Assembly: GCA_905234985.1 (NCBI GenBank)
Contig: CAJOJQ010000011.1
Span: 57,623 to 121,622 of the forward strand
Length of the DNA: 64,000 bases
From: an uncultured Christensenellaceae bacterium
GTDB lineage: Bacteria > Bacillota > Clostridia > Christensenellales > Aristaeellaceae
Direction of reading: 5' to 3'
Shown: one piece after another, positions 1 through 7,047 of the stretch
How positions within the stretch are numbered: position 1 is the stretch's first letter
How the letters are laid out: every line of letters begins with the position of its first letter
Program-made: the position numbers and the translations under genes
Notes under the pieces: generated by a model
Databases searched by the model: none
Told to the model about the DNA's origin: nothing
The model's input: the letters and a program-made list of their open reading frames with translations, nothing else

Positions 1-912
1 CTCCTGAACGAGGTGCTGGAGGCCCTGAATCCCCAGCCGGGGGAAACCTATGCCGACGGCACCTTAGGCGGCGGGGGACACAGCGGGGAAATCTTAAAAC
101 GCATGGGGGAGACGGGCGTACTCTATGGCATCGACCGGGACGAAGCGGCCATCGCCGCCGCCACAGAACGGCTGGCATGCTACCCCGGCTTTCACGCCGT
201 CCACGGCAATTTCCATGACGTGAAGGAGCTTCTGCCGGGGGTATGTTTAAACGGCGGGCTGCTGGACTTGGGCGTGTCCTCCTTCCAGCTGGACACTCCG
301 GATCGGGGCTTTTCCTACCATGAGGACGCGCCCCTGGATATGCGCATGGACAAAAGCCAGGGCATGACGGCGGCGGAATACGTGAACACGGTCAGCGAAC
401 GGGATTTCTGTCAGGCCCTGCGGGATTACGGCGATGAAAAATGGGCGGCCCGCATCGCCCAGATTTTGATAGAAAAGCGGGCGCGGAAGCACCTAAAAAC
501 CACCGCCGATCTGGTAGCCGTGGTGGACGCGGCCATTCCCAAGGCCGTGCGCCGCAAGGACGATGGGCACCCCGCCCGCCGTACCTTCCAGGCCGTGCGT
601 ATCGCGGTAAACGACGAACTGGCCCCCCTGGAAAAGGCGCTGAACGATTGGGTGGATATGCTGGTTCCCGGCGGGCGGCTGTGCGTGATCACCTTCCATT
701 CCATCGAGGACCGAATCGTGAAGCTGGCTTTCCGCAAAATGCAGCATCCCTGCACTTGTCCCCCCAAGGCCCCCATCTGCATCTGCGGCAAAAAGCCCCT
801 GGGCAAAGCCGTGGGCGGGGCCATCAAGGCAGGGGAACAGGAACTGTTGGACAATTCCCGCGCACACAGCGCTACCCTACGGGTATTTGAGAAAGGATGG
901 CCGGAATTGTGA
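1..912 (+). CDS. rsmH: 16S rRNA (cytosine(1402)-N(4))-methyltransferase RsmH, 5' end outside window
   Basis: This SAM-dependent enzyme methylates N4 of C1402 in the decoding centre of 16S rRNA. The frame is open to base 1 and reads LLNEVLEALNPQPG, which matches the family a few residues after its usual start, so only about ten residues are missing upstream. The glycine-rich SAM site GTLGGGGHSGE lies near the beginning, with DLGVSSFQLD and RGFSYHEDAPLDMRMD downstream, then PARRTFQAVRIAVN and a C-terminal ITFHSIEDRIVK followed by a Cys-rich segment. All are family hallmarks. Its stop overlaps the likely start of rsmI, which acts on the same nucleotide, so the two are probably translationally coupled. 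In many Bacillota rsmH begins the division and cell-wall cluster; here the partner is rsmI instead. Identity is secure. Confidence 0.97.
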   Translation, partial: LLNEVLEALNPQPGETYADGTLGGGGHSGEILKRMGETGVLYGIDRDEAAIAAATERLACYPGFHAVHGNFHDVKELLPGVCLNGGLLDLGVSSFQLDTPDRGFSYHEDAPLDMRMDKSQGMTAAEYVNTVSERDFCQALRDYGDEKWAARIAQILIEKRARKHLKTTADLVAVVDAAIPKAVRRKDDGHPARRTFQAVRIAVNDELAPLEKALNDWVDMLVPGGRLCVITFHSIEDRIVKLAFRKMQHPCTCPPKAPICICGKKPLGKAVGGAIKAGEQELLDNSRAHSATLRVFEKGWPEL

Positions 913-1763
913 GTACGCTCTATGTGGTGGCGACCCCCATCGGCAACCTGTCGGATATGAGTCCCCACGCCATCGACACGCTGAAAAGCGTTGCACTCAT
1001 CGCCGCGGAGGATACCCGGGTCACCAAGAAGCTGACCAACCATTTCGGCATTGATACGCCGCTGATTTCCTGCCACCAGCACAATGAAAAGGGCCGCGCC
1101 CCGGAAATTGTGGAACGGATGCTGGCGGAAGATATGGACGTGGCCGTGGTCACCGACGCGGGCACCCCGGCCATTTCAGACCCCGGCGTGGAGCTTGTGC
1201 GGGCGGCGGCGGAGGCGGGCATTCCCGTCATCGCTGTGGCGGGGCCTACGGCCATGGCGGCGGCGGTGAGCGTCAGCGGGTTCGATTTTTCCTCCTTCAC
1301 CTTTTACGGCTTCCTGCCCCGGGGCAATACGGAATTGAAAGAAAAGCTGCTGGATATTGGCCGGAAATCGGAAGGGGCCGTGTTTCATGAATCCCCCCAC
1401 CGGATCAAGGCGCTGGTTTCCACCATCCGGGACGCCCTGCCGGGGGCCGTCCTGTCCGTGAGCTGCGATTTGACCAAGCTGCACGAATTGACATTACGGG
1501 GCACGCCGGAAGCGGTTCTTGCCGCCCTGGAAGCCAACGAAAAGAGCGAAAAAGGCGAATACTGCGTGGTGGCCGACCTGCGTGGCGTGACCTTGCCAGA
1601 GGAAAAACCCACCGTGCAAGCCTCTCTGGAAGCACGGTTGTTTGATTTGCTGCTGCAAGGTGCATCCCTCCGGGACGCCGTTTCCGCCCTGGTGGACGCG
1701 GGGGAAAAGAAAAACGCGGTCTACGCCGCGTCGCTCAAAGTGAAGGAATATGTGGATGTTTGA
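909..1763 (+). CDS. rsmI: 16S rRNA (cytidine(1402)-2'-O)-methyltransferase RsmI
   Basis: This tetrapyrrole-methylase-fold enzyme adds the 2'-O-methyl group to C1402 of 16S rRNA, next to the N4 methyl added by RsmH. The N-terminal STLYVVATPIGNLSDMS, then AAEDTRVTKKL, VTDAGTPAISDPG, VAGPTAMAAAVSVSG and FYGFLPRG are the conserved RsmI blocks in order. Two starts are possible. The ATG at 897 sits directly on the AAAGGA ribosome binding site (892-897) with no spacer. The GTG at 909 lies 11 nt behind that site and overlaps the rsmH stop as GTGA, so I prefer 909; starting at 897 would add four residues. The length is normal for the family. The gene converges on the glycosidase gene across a repeat-rich intergenic region. 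Confidence 0.96.
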   Translation: MSTLYVVATPIGNLSDMSPHAIDTLKSVALIAAEDTRVTKKLTNHFGIDTPLISCHQHNEKGRAPEIVERMLAEDMDVAVVTDAGTPAISDPGVELVRAAAEAGIPVIAVAGPTAMAAAVSVSGFDFSSFTFYGFLPRGNTELKEKLLDIGRKSEGAVFHESPHRIKALVSTIRDALPGAVLSVSCDLTKLHELTLRGTPEAVLAALEANEKSEKGEYCVVADLRGVTLPEEKPTVQASLEARLFDLLLQGASLRDAVSALVDAGEKKNAVYAASLKVKEYVDV

Positions 1764-1770
1764 ATGAAAT

Positions 1771-1889
1771 CAGGTAGGAAGTAGGAGGTGGGAGGTAGGA
1801 GGTCTATATAGTCCACACAAACGGAAGAAACCATGCTCTTTGATGAACCTGATAAAACCTCCTACCTCCTACTTCCTACCTCCTACCTG
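1771..1889. repeat. Inverted pair of heptamer arrays (GTAGGAG units) between convergent genes
   Basis: The left arm 1771-1803 is four-plus tandem copies of a 7-base unit close to GTAGGAG. The right arm 1857-1889 is its reverse complement with three differences in 33 positions. The 53-nt spacer is ordinary AT-containing sequence. A transcript from either strand could fold into a long hairpin. It may end transcription of rsmI and the facing glycosidase gene, but there is no clear U-tract. Confidence 0.85.
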
Positions 1890-1904
1890 CGTTAAAGTGT
1901 CCTT

Positions 1905-3929
1905 TTACTCCGTTTGGAGCCACACCCTCATTTCCCCCTTTCCCCGGTTATTCCAGGCAAAGTAGGGAATGAGGGTGATTTTTGTTTCTTCCGTTTCGGG
2001 CTGACGCCAAGGGGCGTACAGGGGGGCGTTTTCGGGCACGGCGACGCGCTTGCCGGGCACGGTGAGGGAGGGCACAGTCAGGCCGTCGATTTCCATATCC
2101 CGGAATTGGGCTTCCGCTTTTATCACCGGGCAGGCCCGCAGCAGGTGCAGGTTCTTTCCGTTGTCGGCTTCCTCGGCGCAGTACACCCAGGGACCCCAGG
2201 TATAGCACACCTGGTTCATGGTTTCCCGCACCAGGGGCGAGGCGGCAATGGCTTGCACAGTCATGGGGAAATCAGCGGTGATTTTATCTCCCGCGCGCCA
2301 AACGCCTGTGAAATGGAAATAACCGTATTCCATGCGTCCGTTTTGAACAGCTCCGGCGCTGCCATCCTTGGTCCATCCGGGCAGCCGCAGGGCGATGGTG
2401 CCTTCCGCTTCGCCGGAAAGTACGGTGACTTCCACATGGCCACTGTTCGCCAGATCCGCATCCAGTTTCAGGGCAATTTCCCGTCCGTTCAGCGTGGCCG
2501 TAATCTCGCTGCCGATGTACAGATGGATGTACAGGGCGTCTTTCGATTGAGTGGCGATATATTGGCCTAAGCTGGACACGATGCGGGCAATATTGGGCGG
2601 GCAGCAGGCACAGCCGAACCACTTCTGCCGCACGGGTTTCACATGGGAAAGGCGCTCGTCCGTTTCGCAGGCGGCGGGGTCCACTTCCAGGGGGTTCACG
2701 TAGAAAAAGCTCTTGCCGTCCAGGGCCATGCCGGACAGCACGGTGTTGTACAGCGCCCGTTCCATCACGTCGGCGTATTCCGCCTTGGGCTGCAATTGCA
2801 GCATCCGCCGGGCGAAGAAGGCCAGACCGATGGCGGCGCAGGTTTCGGAATAGGCGGTATCGGAGGGCAGGTCATAGGGCCGGGAAAAGGCTTCGCCCAC
2901 GTGAGTGCCGCCCACGCCGCCGGTGACGTACATTTTTTCGTTCACCGTGCTGCGCCACAGCCTTTCGCAGGCTTTCCGCATGGCTTCGTCCCCGGTCAGC
3001 CGGGCTTCGTCCGCCATGCCGCTGGCGAGGTACATTTGACGAACCGCGTGACCCACGGCCTCGTTCATGTCCCGGACGGGCTTGTGGGCCTGATAATACC
3101 TGTAACGTTCTGCCGTTACCGGCAGTTCTTTTTTGCCTTCTTTTTTCAGCCGCCGGTTTTCTTCTAAGGCGAAGGTGCTGGGGTCTGTGCCCCGCACATC
3201 GAGGAAGCGCTGGGCCAGTTCCTTCCATTCGGCCTCGCCGGTTTCCTCGTACAGCCGGTACAGCGCCATTTCAGCGATCTCGTGGCCGGGGCAGCCCCGT
3301 TCCCCGTCCGGGCCGAAGCGCTTGAAAATGCACCGGCCAAAGCGCCGGGCCACGTCCAGCAAATCGTCCTTCCCCGTGGCCTGCTTCCAGGCCACCGCCG
3401 CTTCCGTCAGGTGGCCGAAGCAGTATAATTCATGGTGGTCCTTCAGGTTGGTAAAGGCGTTTTCCCGGCCCGTCAGGGAATAATAGGTGTTCAGGTAGCC
3501 GTCCTCCTCCTGGGCGGCGCGGATCAGATCGACGGCCTCCTGGGCCTGCTTTTGCAGCGCCGCGTCCGGCCGCACCATCAGCTGATAGGCTGCCGCCTCC
3601 AACCATTTGTAGCCGTCGCTGTCCTGAAAAACGAAGCCGTAAAAGCCATCCTCCATGGGCGGCTTGCCTTCCTCCGGGGAAATCACGAAGCCGCGGTTCT
3701 GCTGCACGGGGGCAAATCCGCCGCCCACCTTTTTGGCGGCGATGGCCCGGGCCGCGGCGCGCATGTTATGCGCCCACCAGCTGGGGGCCGCGCCGGGAAT
3801 GCGGTCATTCAGCGCGTCCCATTGGTAGGGGATCACGGCAGTGCGGATCAGGTTCATTTCCCGGCTCCAGAAGGGGTCCGAAACCCGGATGGAGCGCAGG
3901 GGGAGCGGGGCGGAAATCGAATCAGACAT
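1905..3929 (-). CDS. GH127 family beta-L-arabinofuranosidase
   Basis: This looks like an intracellular glycoside hydrolase of family 127 (formerly DUF1680), whose characterised member HypBA1 releases L-arabinose from plant beta-L-arabinofuranosides. The 674-residue length fits, and there is no signal peptide, so it probably acts on imported oligosaccharides. Catalytic residues can be aligned by spacing. GEAFS at about 345-349 supplies the acid/base Glu346. SETCA supplies Glu362 and Cys364. The WFGCACCPPNIAR segment supplies the adjacent Cys442-Cys443, matching the nucleophile and zinc ligands of HypBA1. An (alpha/alpha)6 barrel is followed by beta-rich C-terminal domains. The start has AGGAGG eight bases upstream and its own promoter. 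No transporter or other arabinose gene adjoins it, so it appears to be a stand-alone unit. Confidence 0.92.
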   Translation of the reverse strand: MSDSISAPLPLRSIRVSDPFWSREMNLIRTAVIPYQWDALNDRIPGAAPSWWAHNMRAAARAIAAKKVGGGFAPVQQNRGFVISPEEGKPPMEDGFYGFVFQDSDGYKWLEAAAYQLMVRPDAALQKQAQEAVDLIRAAQEEDGYLNTYYSLTGRENAFTNLKDHHELYCFGHLTEAAVAWKQATGKDDLLDVARRFGRCIFKRFGPDGERGCPGHEIAEMALYRLYEETGEAEWKELAQRFLDVRGTDPSTFALEENRRLKKEGKKELPVTAERYRYYQAHKPVRDMNEAVGHAVRQMYLASGMADEARLTGDEAMRKACERLWRSTVNEKMYVTGGVGGTHVGEAFSRPYDLPSDTAYSETCAAIGLAFFARRMLQLQPKAEYADVMERALYNTVLSGMALDGKSFFYVNPLEVDPAACETDERLSHVKPVRQKWFGCACCPPNIARIVSSLGQYIATQSKDALYIHLYIGSEITATLNGREIALKLDADLANSGHVEVTVLSGEAEGTIALRLPGWTKDGSAGAVQNGRMEYGYFHFTGVWRAGDKITADFPMTVQAIAASPLVRETMNQVCYTWGPWVYCAEEADNGKNLHLLRACPVIKAEAQFRDMEIDGLTVPSLTVPGKRVAVPENAPLYAPWRQPETEETKITLIPYFAWNNRGKGEMRVWLQTE

Positions 3930-3958
3930 AGCTGTTTCCTCCTGTGTGAATTAGCTTT

Positions 3959-3987
3959 ATTATATCGGGGCTAACTTGGTTTTTCAA
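3959..3987 (-). promoter_or_regulatory. Sigma-A promoter for the GH127 gene
   Basis: On the minus strand the -35 is TTGAAA (3982-3987), the spacer is 17 nt and the -10 is TATAAT (3959-3964). It lies 30 bases upstream of the start codon, leaving a short leader with the ribosome binding site. Confidence 0.75.
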
Positions 3988-4033
3988 GTGCTGTAGCAAT
4001 GCAAAACGAACTTCTCAGATTACTTATCCTCTT

Positions 4034-4100
4034 ATGGCTTTCTCGGAAGGGGGTCTGGGGGAAACCACTCTTTGGCCCCCAAAGAGTGGTTTCCCCCAGA
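4034..4100. repeat. Dispersed element with a 22-bp perfect hairpin
   Basis: Positions 4054-4075 and 4079-4100 are perfect reverse complements around a CCC loop. The preceding stretch 4034-4073 shares most of its bases, with small indels, with 13765-13798 (ATGG, TTTCTCGG, AAGGGG, TGGGGGAAACC in the same order). This suggests a repeat family rather than a simple terminator. It lies in the divergent intergenic region between the GH127 gene and the flippase gene. Confidence 0.8.
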
Positions 4101-4159
4101 AATCCTTGAATTCCGCGTAAATCCCCCGCATAAGCTGGAGAGATGCGGAGGGGATGGGA

Positions 4160-5440
4160 ATGAGAAAGCAGTCCTTGAAACGGCAGGCGCTGATCACGGG
4201 GGTCAGCACGGCGCTGGTGCGGGCCATGGGCTTTTTGCTGCGGCTGTATGTGTCTCGGCTGCTTGGGGCGGAGGCTTTGGGCGTGATGGAGCTGGCGTCC
4301 GGGGTACACATGCTGGCGCTTACTCCGGCGGCGGCGGGCCTGCCCCAGGCGGTGAGCCGGCTGACGGCAAAAGCCAAGGATCAGCAGGGGCGTGAACGAG
4401 TGCTGTATGCCGGGCGGCGGCTGGCGCTGGCCTTCGGGCTTTCGCTGACGCCGGTTTATCTGGTGCTGTCTCCTTTCCTGGCACGATGGTTAGGGGATGA
4501 ACGGGCGCTGCCTGCGCTGCTGCTGTTCGCGCCCTGCATGCTCACGGTGGGGCTGTCCAGCGTATACGACGGGTACTTTTTCGGCCAGGGCCGGGCGCTG
4601 CCCCCGGCAATCAGCGAGGGCACGGAGCAGGCGGTGCGCATGGGGGCGGTGGCGGCGCTGGCGGGCTTGGTACCGCTGGTGACGCCCGCTTATCGGGCCG
4701 CTCTGCCCGCGTTCGCGTCCTCCTTAGGGGAAGCGGCGGGGCTGCTGGTGATTTTGCCCCTGGCGGGGCGAGTGGCGTCCTTCCGAAGGGAACCGTCGGA
4801 AAAGGAAACGCGGAAAGTCCTCCTGCGCCTTTCTCTGCCCCTGCTGCTGAACCGGCTGGTGCATACGGGGCTGCGCTCGGTATGCAATGCGGTAATTCCC
4901 CTGCGCTTGATGGCCGCGGGCCTGGACAAGGCTGAGGCCATGAGCCGCCTGGGCATGTTAGGCGGCATGGTGATGCCCCTTATGTTCCTGCCCTGCATGG
5001 CCTCCGGGGCATTGTCTGCCGTGGGCGGCCCCGCTGTGGCCCGGTGCGGAACGAAAAAAGCGGAAAGCAGGCTGATTCGGCGACTGCTGTTTTCCGCCGC
5101 GGCGGTGGGCGCGGCCTGTGCCGGGGGATTGTACGCCCTGGCCCCTTACATCGCGCGCTGGGTGTACCGCCTGCCGGAACTGACGGCCTTGCTGCAAAAT
5201 GCCTGCCCCCTGGCGGTGATTTTGCCTGTCCAGCAGATGGCCGGGGGCCTCATGACCGGCTTGGGCCTGCAGCGGCGTTCCCTGCGCTCCTCCCTGCTGG
5301 GCAGCGCCGCTCTGCTGCTGTGTGCCTGGCAATGGACGGTGCGCTTCGGCATTTCAGGCGCGGCCTGGGCCTATATGGCGGGGCACGGGCTGACCCTGTT
5401 CTGCGAACTGGTATTTTTGACTGGGAGGGAAAAACAGTGA
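4160..5440 (+). CDS. Polysaccharide/lipid flippase of the MATE-like MOP superfamily (SpoVB-type)
   Basis: This polytopic membrane protein of about 426 residues has hydrophobic segments throughout. The N-terminal pattern KRQALITGVSTALVRAMGF followed by RLYVSRLLGAEALGVMELA is typical of the polysaccharide-transport/SpoVB/MurJ group, which flips lipid-linked saccharide precursors across the membrane. It is shorter than Bacillus SpoVB (about 520 residues), so perhaps 12 rather than 14 helices. The glycolipid substrate and any role in sporulation are inference. An ATG at 4154 abuts the ribosome binding site (GGAGGGG, 4147-4153), so the ATG at 4160 is the better start. It stands alone, between the hairpin element and a terminator shared with the facing gene. 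No clear -35/-10 pair was seen upstream. Confidence 0.82.
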   Translation: MRKQSLKRQALITGVSTALVRAMGFLLRLYVSRLLGAEALGVMELASGVHMLALTPAAAGLPQAVSRLTAKAKDQQGRERVLYAGRRLALAFGLSLTPVYLVLSPFLARWLGDERALPALLLFAPCMLTVGLSSVYDGYFFGQGRALPPAISEGTEQAVRMGAVAALAGLVPLVTPAYRAALPAFASSLGEAAGLLVILPLAGRVASFRREPSEKETRKVLLRLSLPLLLNRLVHTGLRSVCNAVIPLRLMAAGLDKAEAMSRLGMLGGMVMPLMFLPCMASGALSAVGGPAVARCGTKKAESRLIRRLLFSAAAVGAACAGGLYALAPYIARWVYRLPELTALLQNACPLAVILPVQQMAGGLMTGLGLQRRSLRSSLLGSAALLLCAWQWTVRFGISGAAWAYMAGHGLTLFCELVFLTGREKQ

Positions 5441-5451
5441 CCCCATCAATC

Positions 5452-5483
5452 AAGCCCGGCCTGTTTTGCGTCAGGCCGGGCTT
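5452..5483. terminator. 12-bp perfect hairpin between convergent genes
   Basis: AAGCCCGGCCTG (5452-5463) and CAGGCCGGGCTT (5472-5483) form a GC-rich stem with an 8-nt loop, placed between the flippase stop (5440) and the stop of the substrate-binding protein gene (5502). U-tracts are weak on both sides. A bidirectional terminator is the simplest reading. Confidence 0.75.
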
Positions 5484-5501
5484 CGCACCGTTTCGGATGG
5501 A

Positions 5502-6473
5502 TTATTTCAGATAGTACGCTTCGTCCGGCGCTTTGCCGCCCACGGAAGCGGGATTGGCGTTAAACAGGATTTCGTACAGCGGGGCGGCCTGGGCCTGCAT
5601 GTCCTCGCCGGACACGAATACCAGGCGGCAGGAGGGCAGGGCCTTTTCGGCCACCTTGGCGGCGGCGATGATGCCCAAATCGGCGATTTCCTGGGCGGCG
5701 GCGGCCACGTTTTCATTGGCGAAGGCGATGGAGGCTTCCAAATCCTGCATGAAGGATTCCACCAGATCGGGATGGGCTTCGGCAAATTCCTTCCGCACGA
5801 TCACCACGCTCATAGAAAGCTGGGCGTCCGCAACGCCGTTCATTTGGGCGGCGTCCGCAAAGGCTTCGGTGATGTCCAGGGCCACGCGAAAATCCGGGTT
5901 CTTCATCAGCACGTTGGTCACCATGGGTTCGGGCAGCAGCACCACGTCCGCCAGCCCTTCGATGGCCTTAGAAGCCACGGCGGCATGCTCGGCTTCCGTT
6001 TCCAAAGTGGCGTTCACACCGAAGGTGTTCAGGATGTATTCCGTCACATATTCGGGGGTAGCGCCCTGCCCGGCGTACAGGATGGTTTTGCCCTCCAAAT
6101 CCTGAACGCTGTGGATGGTGTCGCCCTTTTCCAGCACGTACAGCATGCCCCGGGTGGTGAGGGCCAGGGCCTTCACGCCGCCCTCGGTTTTGTTGTACAG
6201 CACAGCGCCCACGTTGATGGGCACGGAGGCGATATCCACCTGGCCGGAAATCACCAGGGCGTTCACCTCGGCGGGAGCCGCCACCAGAGAAAGCTCATAG
6301 GCACCGTCGTTTTCGGTCATCATATGGGCCACGGACATGCCGGTGGGGCCTTGCAGGGCGGCCACCCGCACCACGGCCTTTTCCGCTTTTTCCGGCGCAT
6401 TTTCCGCGGTACACACAAAGGGCAGGGACACAGCAAGCAGCAGAACGGCTAAGATTTTGAACATGTTTTTCAT
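5502..6473 (-). CDS. NitT/TauT/THI5-type ABC transporter substrate-binding protein
   Basis: This exported periplasmic-binding-protein-like receptor of 323 residues belongs to the nitrate/sulfonate/taurine/HMP group. The N-terminus MKNMFKILAVLLLAVSLPF is a signal peptide. The following VCTAENAPE fits signal peptidase I better than a lipobox because the residue before Cys is Val. The fold signature includes VRVAALQGPTGMSVAHMM, NALVISGQVDIASVPINVGAVLYNK cut short by GGVKALALTTRG, LEGKTILYAGQGATPEYV and ADVVLLPEPMV. The ligand cannot be told from sequence. The start overlaps the stop of the upstream TM1266-type gene by four bases (ATGA), so the two are coupled. No permease or ATPase gene follows: the next gene is convergent. 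The receptor is therefore an orphan within the window. Confidence 0.88.
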   Translation of the reverse strand: MKNMFKILAVLLLAVSLPFVCTAENAPEKAEKAVVRVAALQGPTGMSVAHMMTENDGAYELSLVAAPAEVNALVISGQVDIASVPINVGAVLYNKTEGGVKALALTTRGMLYVLEKGDTIHSVQDLEGKTILYAGQGATPEYVTEYILNTFGVNATLETEAEHAAVASKAIEGLADVVLLPEPMVTNVLMKNPDFRVALDITEAFADAAQMNGVADAQLSMSVVIVRKEFAEAHPDLVESFMQDLEASIAFANENVAAAAQEIADLGIIAAAKVAEKALPSCRLVFVSGEDMQAQAAPLYEILFNANPASVGGKAPDEAYYLK

Positions 6474-6736
6474 TGTATCGTTCCTCCGTTTTCTTTTTTC
6501 GTCATGGCGCTTTTTACCTGCACGCCGGGCACGTTGCCCAATTTGCCGGTGAGCGCGCCCACCTTGATATCATCCCCCCGGATCAGCAAACCAATCACGG
6601 CCAGGCCGCGTTCATGATCCGGCACGCCGATGCGGCCGGTGACAATTTCCTGATACTGGGAAATGATCTGGTTCACCCGGGCGGTCTGAACCAGGTCTTC
6701 GATCACGATGCCGATGAAGCCGATGCGTTCTTCCAC
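6470..6736 (-). CDS. TM1266-family protein (putative iron-only hydrogenase system regulator)
   Basis: The 88-residue protein reads from GTG as MEERIGFIGIVIEDLVQTAR and later GRIGVPDHERGLAVIGLLIR and ALTGKLGNVPGVQVKSA. This matches the TM1266 family, small ferredoxin-like/ACT-like proteins resembling the NikR C-terminal domain and often found beside [FeFe]-hydrogenase maturation genes. The GTG at 6734-6736 has GAAAGGA a few bases upstream, and the family starts exactly there. Longer readings through the leader would add unrelated residues. Its stop overlaps the start of the substrate-binding protein gene, giving a two-gene operon. No hydrogenase gene is present here, so the ligand and target are unknown. 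Regulation of the downstream receptor by a small ligand is a guess. Confidence 0.82.
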   Translation of the reverse strand: MEERIGFIGIVIEDLVQTARVNQIISQYQEIVTGRIGVPDHERGLAVIGLLIRGDDIKVGALTGKLGNVPGVQVKSAMTKKENGGTIQ

Positions 6737-6914
6737 GTTTTTCGCTTCCTTTCTCCAAAAAGAAAAGCATGACAGCAATGCCATGCGTCCGATTCCAGCT
6801 GTTTTGCCTCCTTTCGCTCTCAGGCCCGGACGCGTCCCTGCCCTCAAGGGAAACCTTTTTTTCGTCCCGCCCGCTCGCCCGCATGCAACGCACTGGGATC
6901 CGCTTTCGCCGAAC
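6737..6914 (-). promoter_or_regulatory. Long untranslated leader of the TM1266/substrate-binding operon
   Basis: About 180 nt separate the promoter from the GTG start. The leader contains a self-complementary GGACGCGTCC, a GCCT...AGGC hairpin ending in AAAGGAGG with no start codon at a usable distance, and an ACAGC...GCTGT pair. This could be a cis-regulatory RNA, but I could not match it to a known riboswitch class. Confidence 0.4.
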
Positions 6915-6920
6915 AAGGCT

Positions 6921-6949
6921 ATTATACACGGGCGGGCGGGTTCCGTCAA
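6921..6949 (-). promoter_or_regulatory. Sigma-A promoter for the TM1266/substrate-binding operon
   Basis: Minus strand: TTGACG (6944-6949), 17-nt spacer, TATAAT (6921-6926). It is back to back with the promoter at 6967-6995 that drives the vanW-like gene. Confidence 0.8.
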
Positions 6950-6966
6950 GGACGGAATGAAGCCAC

Positions 6967-6995
6967 TTGTCATCCTGGATAGATTTGGGTATAAT
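6967..6995 (+). promoter_or_regulatory. Sigma-A promoter for the VanW-family gene
   Basis: TTGTCA (6967-6972), 17-nt spacer and TATAAT (6990-6995), about 53 bases before the start codon. Its position rules out the longer in-frame reading that begins at 6967. The 311 bases between the flanking genes (6737-7047) hold only this promoter, the divergent one and the two leaders. Confidence 0.85.
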
Positions 6996-7047
6996 AAAGG
7001 CGGAAGGGAAAACCCTTCCCGAACACACGCGAGAGGTTGAGCATCCT

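Noticed and set aside
6737..6914. A known riboswitch in the TM1266 leader (TPP, guanidine-I and T-box considered)
   Set aside because: CTGAGAG and AGGGCAGGGACGCG are only superficially similar; the conserved cores of these classes are not all present. Reported only as an unclassified leader.
6967..7047. Longer N-terminus for the VanW-family protein starting at 6967
   Set aside because: The extension runs through a perfect sigma-A promoter and would remove the signal peptide from the N-terminus.
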